Positions 8,055 through 15,555 of a stretch of 64,000 nucleotides of DNA are shown piece after piece. The notes below the pieces were generated by a model, which saw only the letters and a list, made by a program, of their open reading frames with translations, searched no databases and had not been told where the DNA came from. Source of the stretch: Arthrobacter sp. cf158 (GTDB taxonomy: Bacteria; Actinomycetota; Actinomycetes; Actinomycetales; Micrococcaceae). Each line of letters starts with the position of its first letter. The stretch's first letter is position 1. The stretch spans positions 416,809 through 480,808 of the forward strand of contig NZ_FNNR01000004.1 of assembly GCF_900106835.1 (NCBI RefSeq). Reading direction: 5' to 3'. The translations under genes were made by a program, and so were the position numbers.

Positions 8055-9184
8055 CTCCGGTCTCCCTTCAGAGTCAGCGCACCCAGTTGGGCGTCATCCC
8101 GCATGGCGTGGTGCTGCCGGATGTACAGCGACAGGTCAGCCATGCGTTTTCCGTACACCTCGTTGAAAGCCAGGGGGCCGGGACCCAGATTCCGGGTTAC
8201 CACCGTTTGGACGCGCTCGACGGCGGCGGCAACAGTGCCGCGGACGCGCAGGGCTTCGCTCCAGGCGCTGGAGCCCTCCGGCGCTGATCCGTCCGGGCTG
8301 GAGCCGTCCGGGCTGGAGCCGTCCACACTGGAGCTTTTCGCGCTGGAGCCGGACAGCTCCCCGGCGTCGATCCGTTCTGCTGTTTGGGCGAGATATCCGG
8401 CGACGGACGTGATGATCCTGTCCACCTCGCCGAGGGAAGCAAGGGCGATCTGGTCCGGTTCCCTGCCGTTTTCTGCAGCTTTGGCCAGCGCGGCCCTGAA
8501 GTCGCGTGCCACGGCCACGGCTCCGCCCAGCCAGCATGCTGCCACGCCCATGCCTCCCCATGCGAAGCCTGGGCGCTCAAAATACCAGGCGGCGCCGCCA
8601 ACGGGTGCCGCTGAAACATGGTCGAAGTGAACGGTACCGCTGGGGATTTCCCGCAGCCCCCGGCTTGTCCATGGCGGAGTTTCGCAGGAGACCCCGGAGT
8701 CTTTCAGGTTGACGGCGAAAGCGGTCCTGCTGTTGTCCTCGGGCACGTGGGCCGTGATCACGGCACCCTGCAAATGTGAAGCGAGCGAACACCACGGCTT
8801 GGACCCGTTGAGCAGGTGATTGCCGGCGTGGTCCCGCTTGGCTTCAAGTTTCAGCCCAGGGCCCTCCGCGGCGAAAACTCCCCAAGCCCCTTCTGGGTCC
8901 GTCCCTGTGCCCGATTGGGCGAGAATCGCCACCGCGTCCAGATGTGGTTCAAGCACCCGTCCCGCGGCCACATCCACGGCCGTGACGGAAGCCAGGAGTT
9001 CCCAGAGCTTGCCGGTACTGCCCTCGCCAGGATGCGGGGCTGTGTGGCCGATGTCCTCGGAGATGGCCAGCAGTGCCGGCACGTCGCCTACTGCTGCCCG
9101 CACTCTTTCAAGGACGGGCTCGAGCGCTTGCAGTTGGACGGGTTCGGAAGAGATGCGGACGGGCTGGGGTGCGGTGTCGCTCAT
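8048..9184 (-). CDS. Acyl-CoA dehydrogenase family protein
   Basis: A 378-residue protein with the acyl-CoA dehydrogenase fold: helical N-domain, middle beta domain (GSKPWCSLASHLQGAVITAH and the strand GLREIPSGTVHFDHV), and C-terminal helices. It is divergent. The usual YGG and catalytic Glu segments are not obvious, so the substrate may not be an ordinary acyl-CoA. A Ser/Asp/Pro-rich loop (about residues 278-306, SSPDGSSPDGSAPEG) interrupts the C-domain and is encoded by short imperfect 15-bp repeats at 8281-8340. It is the first gene of the operon with the deacetylase-methyltransferase and GT2. A palindrome lies just upstream. Confidence 0.75.
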   Translation of the reverse strand: MSDTAPQPVRISSEPVQLQALEPVLERVRAAVGDVPALLAISEDIGHTAPHPGEGSTGKLWELLASVTAVDVAAGRVLEPHLDAVAILAQSGTGTDPEGAWGVFAAEGPGLKLEAKRDHAGNHLLNGSKPWCSLASHLQGAVITAHVPEDNSRTAFAVNLKDSGVSCETPPWTSRGLREIPSGTVHFDHVSAAPVGGAAWYFERPGFAWGGMGVAACWLGGAVAVARDFRAALAKAAENGREPDQIALASLGEVDRIITSVAGYLAQTAERIDAGELSGSSAKSSSVDGSSPDGSSPDGSAPEGSSAWSEALRVRGTVAAAVERVQTVVTRNLGPGPLAFNEVYGKRMADLSLYIRQHHAMRDDAQLGALTLKGDRRW

Positions 9185-9198
9185 GAAGCCAAGCCTAA

Positions 9199-9214
9199 AC
9201 TAAGGAGCCTTAGT
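9199..9214. promoter_or_regulatory. Palindrome at the acyl-CoA dehydrogenase operon promoter
   Basis: ACTAAGG-ag-CCTTAGT has perfect 7-bp arms, 15 nt upstream of the operon start at 9184. It looks like a dimeric-repressor site; its regulator is unknown. Farther upstream, at 9290-9310 and 9331-9351, a 21-mer is repeated with one mismatch. Confidence 0.4.
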
Positions 9215-9368
9215 GTGTGCGCACCAATGGTGAACAGACGACGGCAGGAGGGGGCGTCGTCGTACCTTTTGGCTGTTCGCTGAAGCGGTGTGCGGCTGTT
9301 GTGCCGGGGGCCTGCGGCCAGTGAGGCAGCGTGCGGCCGTTGTGCCGGGGGAGGTGCGGCGGGTTCTT

Positions 9369-10430
9369 TCAGGCAGCGCCGTGCCCGGCAGGTACTTCCT
9401 CTCCGGCCTTCACAGGTCCCGGCGGAGTGCCGTCGCCAAACGGTCTGCCGCCCAGTGATTCCCGCCCATGCGGGGTCAACCAGCCGGACAAATCCGGGCC
9501 GGCGGGGACAATCCGGGTGGGGTTAATATCCTCGTGCACCATGTAGTAGTGCTGTTTGATCTGCACAAAATCGATGGTGTCCCCGAAGCCCGGCGTCTGG
9601 AACAAGTCCCTCGCGTAGCCCCACAGTTCCGGCATTTCGCTGAGCTTGTTGCGGTTGCACTTGAAGTGTCCGTGGTACACCGCGTCGAAGCGTGCCAGTG
9701 TGGTGAAGAGGCGGACGTCGGCTTCGGTGATGGAGTCGCCCACCAGGTAACGCTGCCCGCTGAGCCGTTCCTCAAGCCAGTCCAAGGCGTTCCAGAGCCG
9801 GGTGTAGGCGGCGTCGTAGGCTTCCTGTGATCCGGCGAAACCGCACCGGTAGACGCCGTTGTTGACCTCGGTGAAGACGCGCTTGTTAACCTGGTCGATC
9901 TCCTCGCGCAGGTGTTCCGGGTACAACTGCGGTGCCCCGGGGCGGTGGAATGCGGTCCATTCTGTAGAGAAATCCAGGGTGATCTGGGGGAAATTGTTGG
10001 TCACTACTGCCCCGCTGGGGACGTCTACGATTGCGGGAACCGTAATACCGCGCGGGTAGTCCGGGAACCGGCGGAAGAAGGCTTCCTGCAGCCGTTCGAT
10101 GCCCAGCACGGGATCCTTGCCGTCGGCATCCAGATCAAAAGTCCAAGACCGTGCATCATGGGTGGGACCGGGCTGGCCCAGGCTGATGACGTCCTCCAGG
10201 CCAAGGAGCCTGCGGACAATAACGGTCCGGTTGGCCCACGGACATGCCCGGGCAGCGATCAGCCGGTAACGCCCGGCCTCCACCGGCCAGCCGGGCTCGC
10301 CCTGCGGTCCTGGTGTGCCGTCGCGGGTGATCCGGTCCTCGATGTAATTGGTGTCCCGGGTGAATTCACTGCCTGTGACGTAGGCGCCCCGGGTGCTGTG
10401 CTCTCCGGCCGTGCGGGTTTCCTGGTTCAT
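9369..10430 (-). CDS. Glutathione S-transferase family reductase, ECM4/YqjG type
   Basis: A 353-residue protein of the glutathionyl-hydroquinone reductase (Xi-class GST) family. The catalytic Cys63 lies in ACPWANR. The thioredoxin-like domain continues through PAIVDVPSGAVVTNNFPQI, and the helical domain contains DSITEADVRLFTTLARFDAVY and KCNRNKL, both typical of YqjG/ECM4. The family reduces thiol-conjugated quinones. Actinobacteria such as Arthrobacter make mycothiol rather than glutathione, so mycothiol is the likely cofactor (inference). It stands alone, divergent from the SulP-carbonic anhydrase gene. Confidence 0.85.
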   Translation of the reverse strand: MNQETRTAGEHSTRGAYVTGSEFTRDTNYIEDRITRDGTPGPQGEPGWPVEAGRYRLIAARACPWANRTVIVRRLLGLEDVISLGQPGPTHDARSWTFDLDADGKDPVLGIERLQEAFFRRFPDYPRGITVPAIVDVPSGAVVTNNFPQITLDFSTEWTAFHRPGAPQLYPEHLREEIDQVNKRVFTEVNNGVYRCGFAGSQEAYDAAYTRLWNALDWLEERLSGQRYLVGDSITEADVRLFTTLARFDAVYHGHFKCNRNKLSEMPELWGYARDLFQTPGFGDTIDFVQIKQHYYMVHEDINPTRIVPAGPDLSGWLTPHGRESLGGRPFGDGTPPGPVKAGEEVPAGHGAA

Positions 10431-10554
10431 GGGTTCAGCCTATGTTGCCGGTCCTGCGGACCGCGATCATTGTGGCGGAGCGCCTGTTCCCCAACGCGCT
10501 CCACCCCCATGAAAGTTCCCGTAGGTCTCAACATGAAGCGCATCTTCACAGCTT

Positions 10555-10595
10555 TTGTCATGCTTGTCACATCCTATTGTCATTAACGGTGACAA
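10555..10595. promoter_or_regulatory. Cluster of four TTGTCA hexamers upstream of the SulP-CA gene
   Basis: TTGTCA occurs at 10555-10560, 10564-10569 and 10577-10582, and inverted (TGACAA) at 10590-10595. The last two form the inverted repeat TTGTCA-N7-TGACAA. The cluster ends 47 nt upstream of the start at 10643. This density is unlikely by chance in GC-rich DNA and suggests a regulator site array or a promoter with overlapping operators. Confidence 0.4.
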
Positions 10596-10642
10596 GTTTC
10601 GTAGCTTTGAAGGGTCAGCATTCCCGAGCCCAAGGATCACTC

Positions 10643-12940
10643 ATGCCGCAACCCAATGATTCCGCTACCGTTCCCACCGACTCGCACAGCCCGCCGGGTA
10701 AGAACCCGGGAAAAGGTACCTCCAGGCCAAGCTTCCTCAGCAACCTCGGGGCGGACCTTCCCGCCTCCCTTGTAGTTTTCCTCGTCGCACTTCCCCTTTC
10801 CCTGGGCATCGCCGCTGCTTCCGGAGCCCCTGTCATGGCCGGGCTCATCGCCGCAGCCGTCGGCGGCATTGTTGCAGGCAGCCTGGGTGGCTCCCCACTG
10901 CAGGTGAGTGGCCCCGCCGCCGGCCTGACCGTCGTCGTTGCCGGTCTCGTCGACGAATTCGGCTGGGCGGTAACGTGCGCCATCACGGCCGCTGCCGGCG
11001 TCGTGCAATTACTGATGGGTGTCAGCCGCATAGGCCGGGCCGCGCTGGCAGTGTCGCCTGTGGTGGTCAAGGCGATGCTCGCGGGCATCGGTATCACCAT
11101 CATCCTGCAGCAAATCCACGTGCTGCTCGGCGGCCAGGCTGCTGGGTCCGCCGTCGAAAACCTGACCGCCTTGCCAGCGGCCATTACCAACGTCGAGCTG
11201 CACTCGGCGCTGTTGGGCCTGGCCGTGGTGGCGATTCTTCTGGCGTGGAAGTACCTCCCTTCTGCGGTGCGGAAAGTCCCCGGACCGCTGGCCGCCGTCG
11301 TCGCGGTAACGGCAGTGTCCGTTGCAGTGGCGCCGGGCGTTGAGCGCATCAGTTTCAGCGGCTCCATCTTCGACGCAATCGCCCTGCCAAGCCTGCCCGA
11401 TGGCAACTGGCGTGCAGCGGGCATGGCCGTCATCACGGTGGCACTCATCGCGAGCATCGAATCGCTCCTGTCAGCGGTCGCCGTCGACAAAATGCACGGC
11501 AGCTCGCGCACCAACCTCAACCGTGAACTGGTGGGGCAGGGCTCGGCCAACATGGTATCCGGCATGCTCGGTGGCCTGCCGGTGACCGGCGTGATCGTCC
11601 GCAGCGCCACCAACGTTGAAGCGGGTGCCGCCAGCCGAACATCCGCCATCCTCCACGGCGTCTGGGTGCTGGTGTTCTCCGCTCTGTTCGCCGGGCTCAT
11701 CCAGCTCATTCCCTTGTCCGTGCTGGCCGGCCTTCTGCTGGTCATCGGGGCAAAGCTCATCAAGGTTGCCGATATCCGCACCAGCCTCCGCACCGGCGAG
11801 CTCCTGGTTTACAGCGTCACCCTGGTGTGCGTGGTGGTCCTGAACCTGCTGGAAGGCGTGATGATTGGCCTGGCGCTCGCGGCCCTCTGCGTGCTGTGGC
11901 GTGTGCTCCGGACGCAGATCCACGCGCATGCGCCCGCTGGCCCGGGTCTCCCGTGGCGCGTCACCATCGCCGGATCATGCAGCTTCTTCGCGCTGCCCCG
12001 GCTCAACCGCGTCCTCCACTCCGTTCCCGAAGGCCAGGACGCTGTGGTGGAACTCAACGCCGACTACCTTGACCATGCCTTCCGCGAAGCGTTGGTCGCC
12101 TGGCAGAAGCAGCACCGCAACACCGGCGCCTCGGTGGTTCTGGAAGAACACGGAACCACCGCATTCACGGATGCCGAGGACAACACCCCGCAGCGACAGG
12201 ACCCGCGCGAATTCCCGCTTCCGCCGCGCACGTCCTGGTTACCGTCCAGTGACCGCCCAACAGCGGACGACGACGGCGGGCAGTTGCCGCTGCGCTCGAT
12301 CCTCCTGGGCATCGACAAATACCATCGCCGGCACGCGGACAAGGTCCGCCCCCTGGTACAGGACCTCACCGAAAGCCAGAACCCGGACACGCTGTTCGTG
12401 GCCTGCGTCGACTCCCGGGTCAACCCAAACCTCATCACCAGCAGTGGCCCCGGTGATCTCCTGACCCTCAGGAACATCGGCAATGTGGTGTGCAGCGATG
12501 GCCGCGATGCGTCGATCGACTCTGCGCTGTCCTTTGCGGTCAAGGCACTGTCCGTGGATTCGATCGTGATCTGTGGCCACTCAAACTGCGGTGCGATGAA
12601 GGCCGTGATTGCTGACGCCCAAGGTTCTGCACCCGCCCTTGGTGCCGGCTTCGATTCCTGGCTTGAGCATGCGCGGCCAAGCCACTCCGCTTTGCTGGCA
12701 GGCCATCCTGTGGCTTTGGCCGCTGAAGCCCAGGGATACAGCAACCTGGATCAGCTCAGCATGGTGAATGTTGCGCTGCAGCTCCGGAAGCTGGAAGAGC
12801 ACCCTGTCACGGGACCGGCCCTTGCCTCCGGTCGGGTACAGGCCACCGGTCTGTTCTACGACATCGCCTCGGCACGGGTGGTCCTGGTGACTCCGGAGGG
12901 CATCGAGCATTTGGATCCGAGCATGGCGCTTCGCTCCTAG
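10643..12940 (+). CDS. SulP-type anion (bicarbonate) transporter fused to a beta-carbonic anhydrase
   Basis: A 765-residue fusion. Residues about 30-430 are a SulP/SLC26 transporter with many hydrophobic segments. A short STAS-like region follows (about 445-510, VVELNADYLDHAFREALVAW). Residues about 545-765 are a beta-carbonic anhydrase with its full zinc set: C588 and the D590/R592 pair in CVDSR, then H646 and C649 in CGHSNC. Such fusions are thought to move bicarbonate and interconvert it with CO2 at the membrane. The frame is open to 10442, but that part looks non-coding. The ATG at 10643 has AAGGAT upstream and starts a normal SulP N-terminus. Confidence 0.88.
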   Translation: MPQPNDSATVPTDSHSPPGKNPGKGTSRPSFLSNLGADLPASLVVFLVALPLSLGIAAASGAPVMAGLIAAAVGGIVAGSLGGSPLQVSGPAAGLTVVVAGLVDEFGWAVTCAITAAAGVVQLLMGVSRIGRAALAVSPVVVKAMLAGIGITIILQQIHVLLGGQAAGSAVENLTALPAAITNVELHSALLGLAVVAILLAWKYLPSAVRKVPGPLAAVVAVTAVSVAVAPGVERISFSGSIFDAIALPSLPDGNWRAAGMAVITVALIASIESLLSAVAVDKMHGSSRTNLNRELVGQGSANMVSGMLGGLPVTGVIVRSATNVEAGAASRTSAILHGVWVLVFSALFAGLIQLIPLSVLAGLLLVIGAKLIKVADIRTSLRTGELLVYSVTLVCVVVLNLLEGVMIGLALAALCVLWRVLRTQIHAHAPAGPGLPWRVTIAGSCSFFALPRLNRVLHSVPEGQDAVVELNADYLDHAFREALVAWQKQHRNTGASVVLEEHGTTAFTDAEDNTPQRQDPREFPLPPRTSWLPSSDRPTADDDGGQLPLRSILLGIDKYHRRHADKVRPLVQDLTESQNPDTLFVACVDSRVNPNLITSSGPGDLLTLRNIGNVVCSDGRDASIDSALSFAVKALSVDSIVICGHSNCGAMKAVIADAQGSAPALGAGFDSWLEHARPSHSALLAGHPVALAAEAQGYSNLDQLSMVNVALQLRKLEEHPVTGPALASGRVQATGLFYDIASARVVLVTPEGIEHLDPSMALRS

Positions 12941-12950
12941 TCCCGCCCGG

Positions 12951-13110
12951 GCCGCCGCCACCGACTGTGGGCCGCCGCCACCGACTGTGGGTGGCCGCCA
13001 CCGACTGTGGGTGGCCGCCACTGACTGTGGGCCGCCGCCACCGACTGTGGGCCGCCGCCACCCACTATGGGGGGCCGCCACCAACTGTGGGCGGTCGCCA
13101 CCCACTATGG
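12951..13110. repeat. Tandem array, eight 20-bp units
   Basis: Eight head-to-tail 20-bp units of the form GCCGCCGCCACCGACTGTGG run without spacers from 12951 to 13110. Units differ at a few positions; the last three carry CCCACTATGG, CCAACTGTGG and CCCACTATGG variants. The array starts 11 nt after the SulP-CA stop and ends just before a terminator. No gene is present in 12941-13276. Confidence 0.9.
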
Positions 13111-13117
13111 GGGGGAC

Positions 13118-13159
13118 AACAGCCCCGACACTCCTCTTTGACGGCGTGTCGGGGCTGTT
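13118..13159 (+). terminator. Intrinsic terminator after the SulP-CA gene
   Basis: A 14-bp perfect stem, AACAGCCCCGACAC (13118-13131) with its complement (13146-13159), ends in TTT and a T-rich stretch. It lies after the tandem array. Confidence 0.75.
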
Positions 13160-13276
13160 TCATTCTTAAAGTGGGTGGTGGAGGCCCGGGACCCACGTGG
13201 AGCAACGCGCGGATACCCGGATTCACAACCACGATGTCCGGCAGGCGCGTGCTGAGGTGCGAGGAGGTGGCGGAAC

Positions 13277-13873
13277 ATGAATGCCGGGAACAACGCCTTC
13301 AGGCGCAGGCTTGAACGCGGTGCCGAACTGCGGGCAGTGCGGTCTTGGGGCGGGAGTGCGGAAGAAGACGCTGAGCTTGAAGCCGCGGACGCCGAAGAGC
13401 GGGAAAAGCGCCGCAAAGTGGACGACGCCGCCCGTGTTGAATACCTGATCCGCGATGCCATGAACCAGGGCAAGTTCGACAACCTCAAATACGCCGGAAA
13501 ACCCATCCCCGGGCTGGGGGAACACTACGACCCCGACTGGTGGGTCAAGGGCCTCATCCAGCGCGAACGCCTCAGCGGCATCGGCCCACCTGCCATCCTG
13601 CTCAGAATCGAAGACGACGACCTCGATGCCAAGCTGGACCAGCAATACACCGATAAACAGGTCAGGGACATCCTTGAGGACTTCAACAAACGCGTGATCG
13701 AGGCGCGTCGGCAATTACAAGGCGGCCCACCCGTGATCACCAAACTTCGTGACGTGGACGCAGAGCTGGAACGGTGGCGCAATCGCAGGTCCGCCGCGGC
13801 TCCACCTGAGCCAGAAACCGGACCGGTGGCCAAGCGGACGTGGTGGCAGCGGATCTGGAACGGCACGGGATGA
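13277..13873 (+). CDS. DUF1992 (DnaJC28-type) conserved protein
   Basis: A 198-residue soluble, charged protein. The conserved DUF1992 block is easily seen: YLIRDAMNQGKFDNLKYAGKP (about residues 55-75, given here in part), PIPGLGEHYDPDWWVKGLI and the following RERL. A Glu/Arg-rich coiled segment precedes it and a Trp/Arg tail (RTWWQRIW) follows. The family is the C-terminal domain of DNAJC28 and has no established bacterial function. GAGGAGG lies 10 nt before the ATG. Confidence 0.85.
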   Translation: MNAGNNAFRRRLERGAELRAVRSWGGSAEEDAELEAADAEEREKRRKVDDAARVEYLIRDAMNQGKFDNLKYAGKPIPGLGEHYDPDWWVKGLIQRERLSGIGPPAILLRIEDDDLDAKLDQQYTDKQVRDILEDFNKRVIEARRQLQGGPPVITKLRDVDAELERWRNRRSAAAPPEPETGPVAKRTWWQRIWNGTG

Positions 13874-13874
13874 C

Positions 13875-13968
13875 AAATTCTGCTGGATCATCGGCCACCT
13901 CGTCACCGGAAAACCCCGCCATCCAGAGGGTTGGAATTGCTGCGCGCGCGAATGATCCAGCAGAATTT
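13875..13968. repeat. Palindromic element, family 1 copy A
   Basis: A perfect 17-bp inverted repeat, AAATTCTGCTGGATCAT (13875-13891) and its complement (13952-13968), encloses 60 nt. The same arms recur at 34686-34702 and 34763-34779. It starts right after the DUF1992 stop. Confidence 0.85.
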
Positions 13969-13982
13969 GGCCGCAACACAAC

Positions 13983-14022
13983 AGCAGCCGACGGTGGGAC
14001 TATCGATCCACCGTCGGCTGCT
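13983..14022. terminator. Bidirectional terminator between DUF1992 and amt
   Basis: A 15-bp perfect stem (AGCAGCCGACGGTGG, 13983-13997, and 14008-14022) with a 10-nt loop is followed on the plus strand by CTAGTTTT. It lies between two convergent genes and can serve both. Confidence 0.8.
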
Positions 14023-14039
14023 CTAGTTTTGGGGTGATG

Positions 14040-15380
14040 TCAGGCGAAGCTGTCTTCCTTGGCGCTGGACCGGGCTTCCTCGAGAGTGGAAGGGGCAGGC
14101 TTCCTGCTGATCAGCGAGGAAAGGTGCGCCTGCTGCTGCCGGAAGTGCCCGTGGGCGGTGAGTCCGAACTCGTAGGCCGACTCCGCATGCTGGGTGAGGT
14201 CCACACCAGTGACTTCGTGCTCGTGAGTGACGCGGAAACCGATGGTCTTGTGGATGGCACGGCCAATGACCAGGGTGCCCAGGCCGGACAATGCGATGGT
14301 CACCAGCACGGCAACGGTCTGTGCGATGAGCTGTTGCGGGCCTCCACCGTAGAGAAGACCACCGGCAACACCCTCCTGGGGGAACGCGATGAAGCCGAGG
14401 GACAGCGTGCCGATGACGCCGGCGCCGAAGTGCACGCCCACCACATCCAGGGAATCGTCGAAACCGAACTTGTACTTGAGGTCCACGAACACTGCGCAGG
14501 CAGCGCCGGCCACCAGGCCCAGGCCCAGTGCGGCGAGCGGGGTGATGTTGGCGCAGGACGGAGTGATGGCAACCAGGCCGGCAACCACACCGGACGCTGC
14601 ACCCAGCGAGGTGGGGTGTCCGTGGCGGACCTTCTCCACCACCAGCCAACTGAGCATGGCCGCTGCGGGAGTTACCAGGGTGTTGACCCAGATGAGGCCG
14701 GCCTGCTCAGCCGTTGTGGCGGCGCCACCGTTGAAACCGAACCAACCGAACCACAGGATTGCCGCGCCGATCATGATGAACGGGACATTATGCGGACGGT
14801 GGTTGGGGTCCTTGGCGAATCCGTGACGCTTTCCCACGATCAATGCGAGGACAAAAGCGGCGGTTCCGGAACTGACTTCAACCACAGCGCCACCGGCAAA
14901 GTCGATGACCTGTCCGAAGATCTCGGTGAGCGCGCCACCGGCACTCATGAGCCCGCCGCCCCAGACCATGTAGGCCAGCGGGCAGTAGACAACGGTGACC
15001 CAGATGGGAACGAACACTGCCCAGGCGCCGAACTTGGCGCGGTCGGCGATTGCGCCGCTGATCAGGGCAACGGTGATGATGGCGAACGTTGCCGCGAAGC
15101 CTGCCTTGATCAGGTCCGGTGAACCGATGAGATCCTGCAGGCCGAAGTGGGCAAAGGGGTTGCCGAACAGGCCGAGGAAGCCGTCGCCGGTGGTCATCGA
15201 GTAGCCCCACAGGACCCACACGACGCCGACGATGCCCGCCGAGATGAAGCTCATCATGATCATGTTGAGCGCAGCCTTGGCGCGGGTCATGCCGCCGTAG
15301 AACAGGCCGAGGCCCGGGGTCATGAATAGCACCATTGCCGATGACAACATCAGCCAGACGTGTTGCGCAGAGATCTCCAC
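14040..15380 (-). CDS. amt: Ammonium channel/transporter (Amt family)
   Basis: A 446-residue Amt/Rh protein with about eleven membrane segments. Hallmarks include MTPGLGLFYGGMTRAKAALN near the N-terminus, GWFGFNGGAAT, the histidine-bearing DVVGVHFGAGVIGTL and the IGFRVTHEHEVTGVDLTQHAES exit (split: IGFRVTHEHEVTGVDL and TQHAES) before a cytoplasmic tail. It takes up ammonium. The start is GTG at 15380 with AAGGGA upstream; an N-terminus this short suggests no signal peptide. No glnK follows, unlike the usual glnK-amtB pair. GlnR-type boxes upstream suggest induction by nitrogen limitation. Confidence 0.95.
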   Translation of the reverse strand: MEISAQHVWLMLSSAMVLFMTPGLGLFYGGMTRAKAALNMIMMSFISAGIVGVVWVLWGYSMTTGDGFLGLFGNPFAHFGLQDLIGSPDLIKAGFAATFAIITVALISGAIADRAKFGAWAVFVPIWVTVVYCPLAYMVWGGGLMSAGGALTEIFGQVIDFAGGAVVEVSSGTAAFVLALIVGKRHGFAKDPNHRPHNVPFIMIGAAILWFGWFGFNGGAATTAEQAGLIWVNTLVTPAAAMLSWLVVEKVRHGHPTSLGAASGVVAGLVAITPSCANITPLAALGLGLVAGAACAVFVDLKYKFGFDDSLDVVGVHFGAGVIGTLSLGFIAFPQEGVAGGLLYGGGPQQLIAQTVAVLVTIALSGLGTLVIGRAIHKTIGFRVTHEHEVTGVDLTQHAESAYEFGLTAHGHFRQQQAHLSSLISRKPAPSTLEEARSSAKEDSFA

Positions 15381-15468
15381 CTGCGTTCCCTTCTGATCAA
15401 GCCTGTCCGAAACGGGCCTGGATATGTCCGGCCCTCGCTAGCCCCCCGATCAATATTCGGTGAGCTAT

Positions 15469-15506
15469 GTTTCCGACTCAGAAGAGCTAAGTTGCAGGAA
15501 AGTTAC
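15469..15506 (-). promoter_or_regulatory. GlnR-type nitrogen control site upstream of amt
   Basis: Read on the minus strand: GTAAC-N6-GCAAC-N6-CTTCT-N6-GAAAC. The four 5-mers keep the 11-bp phasing of actinobacterial GlnR a/b boxes (consensus GTnAC-N6-GAAAC repeats); the third box is poor. The site is 89-126 nt upstream of the amt start. Motif is seen; binding is inferred. Confidence 0.5.
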
Positions 15507-15555
15507 AGAAATCCCTGGTTCGTGAAGATCACGTCACTGGCGTGTTTCGGGATTG

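Noticed and set aside
12951..13110. Possible CRISPR array
   Set aside because: Units are 20 bp, directly abutting and without unique spacers; no cas gene is near.
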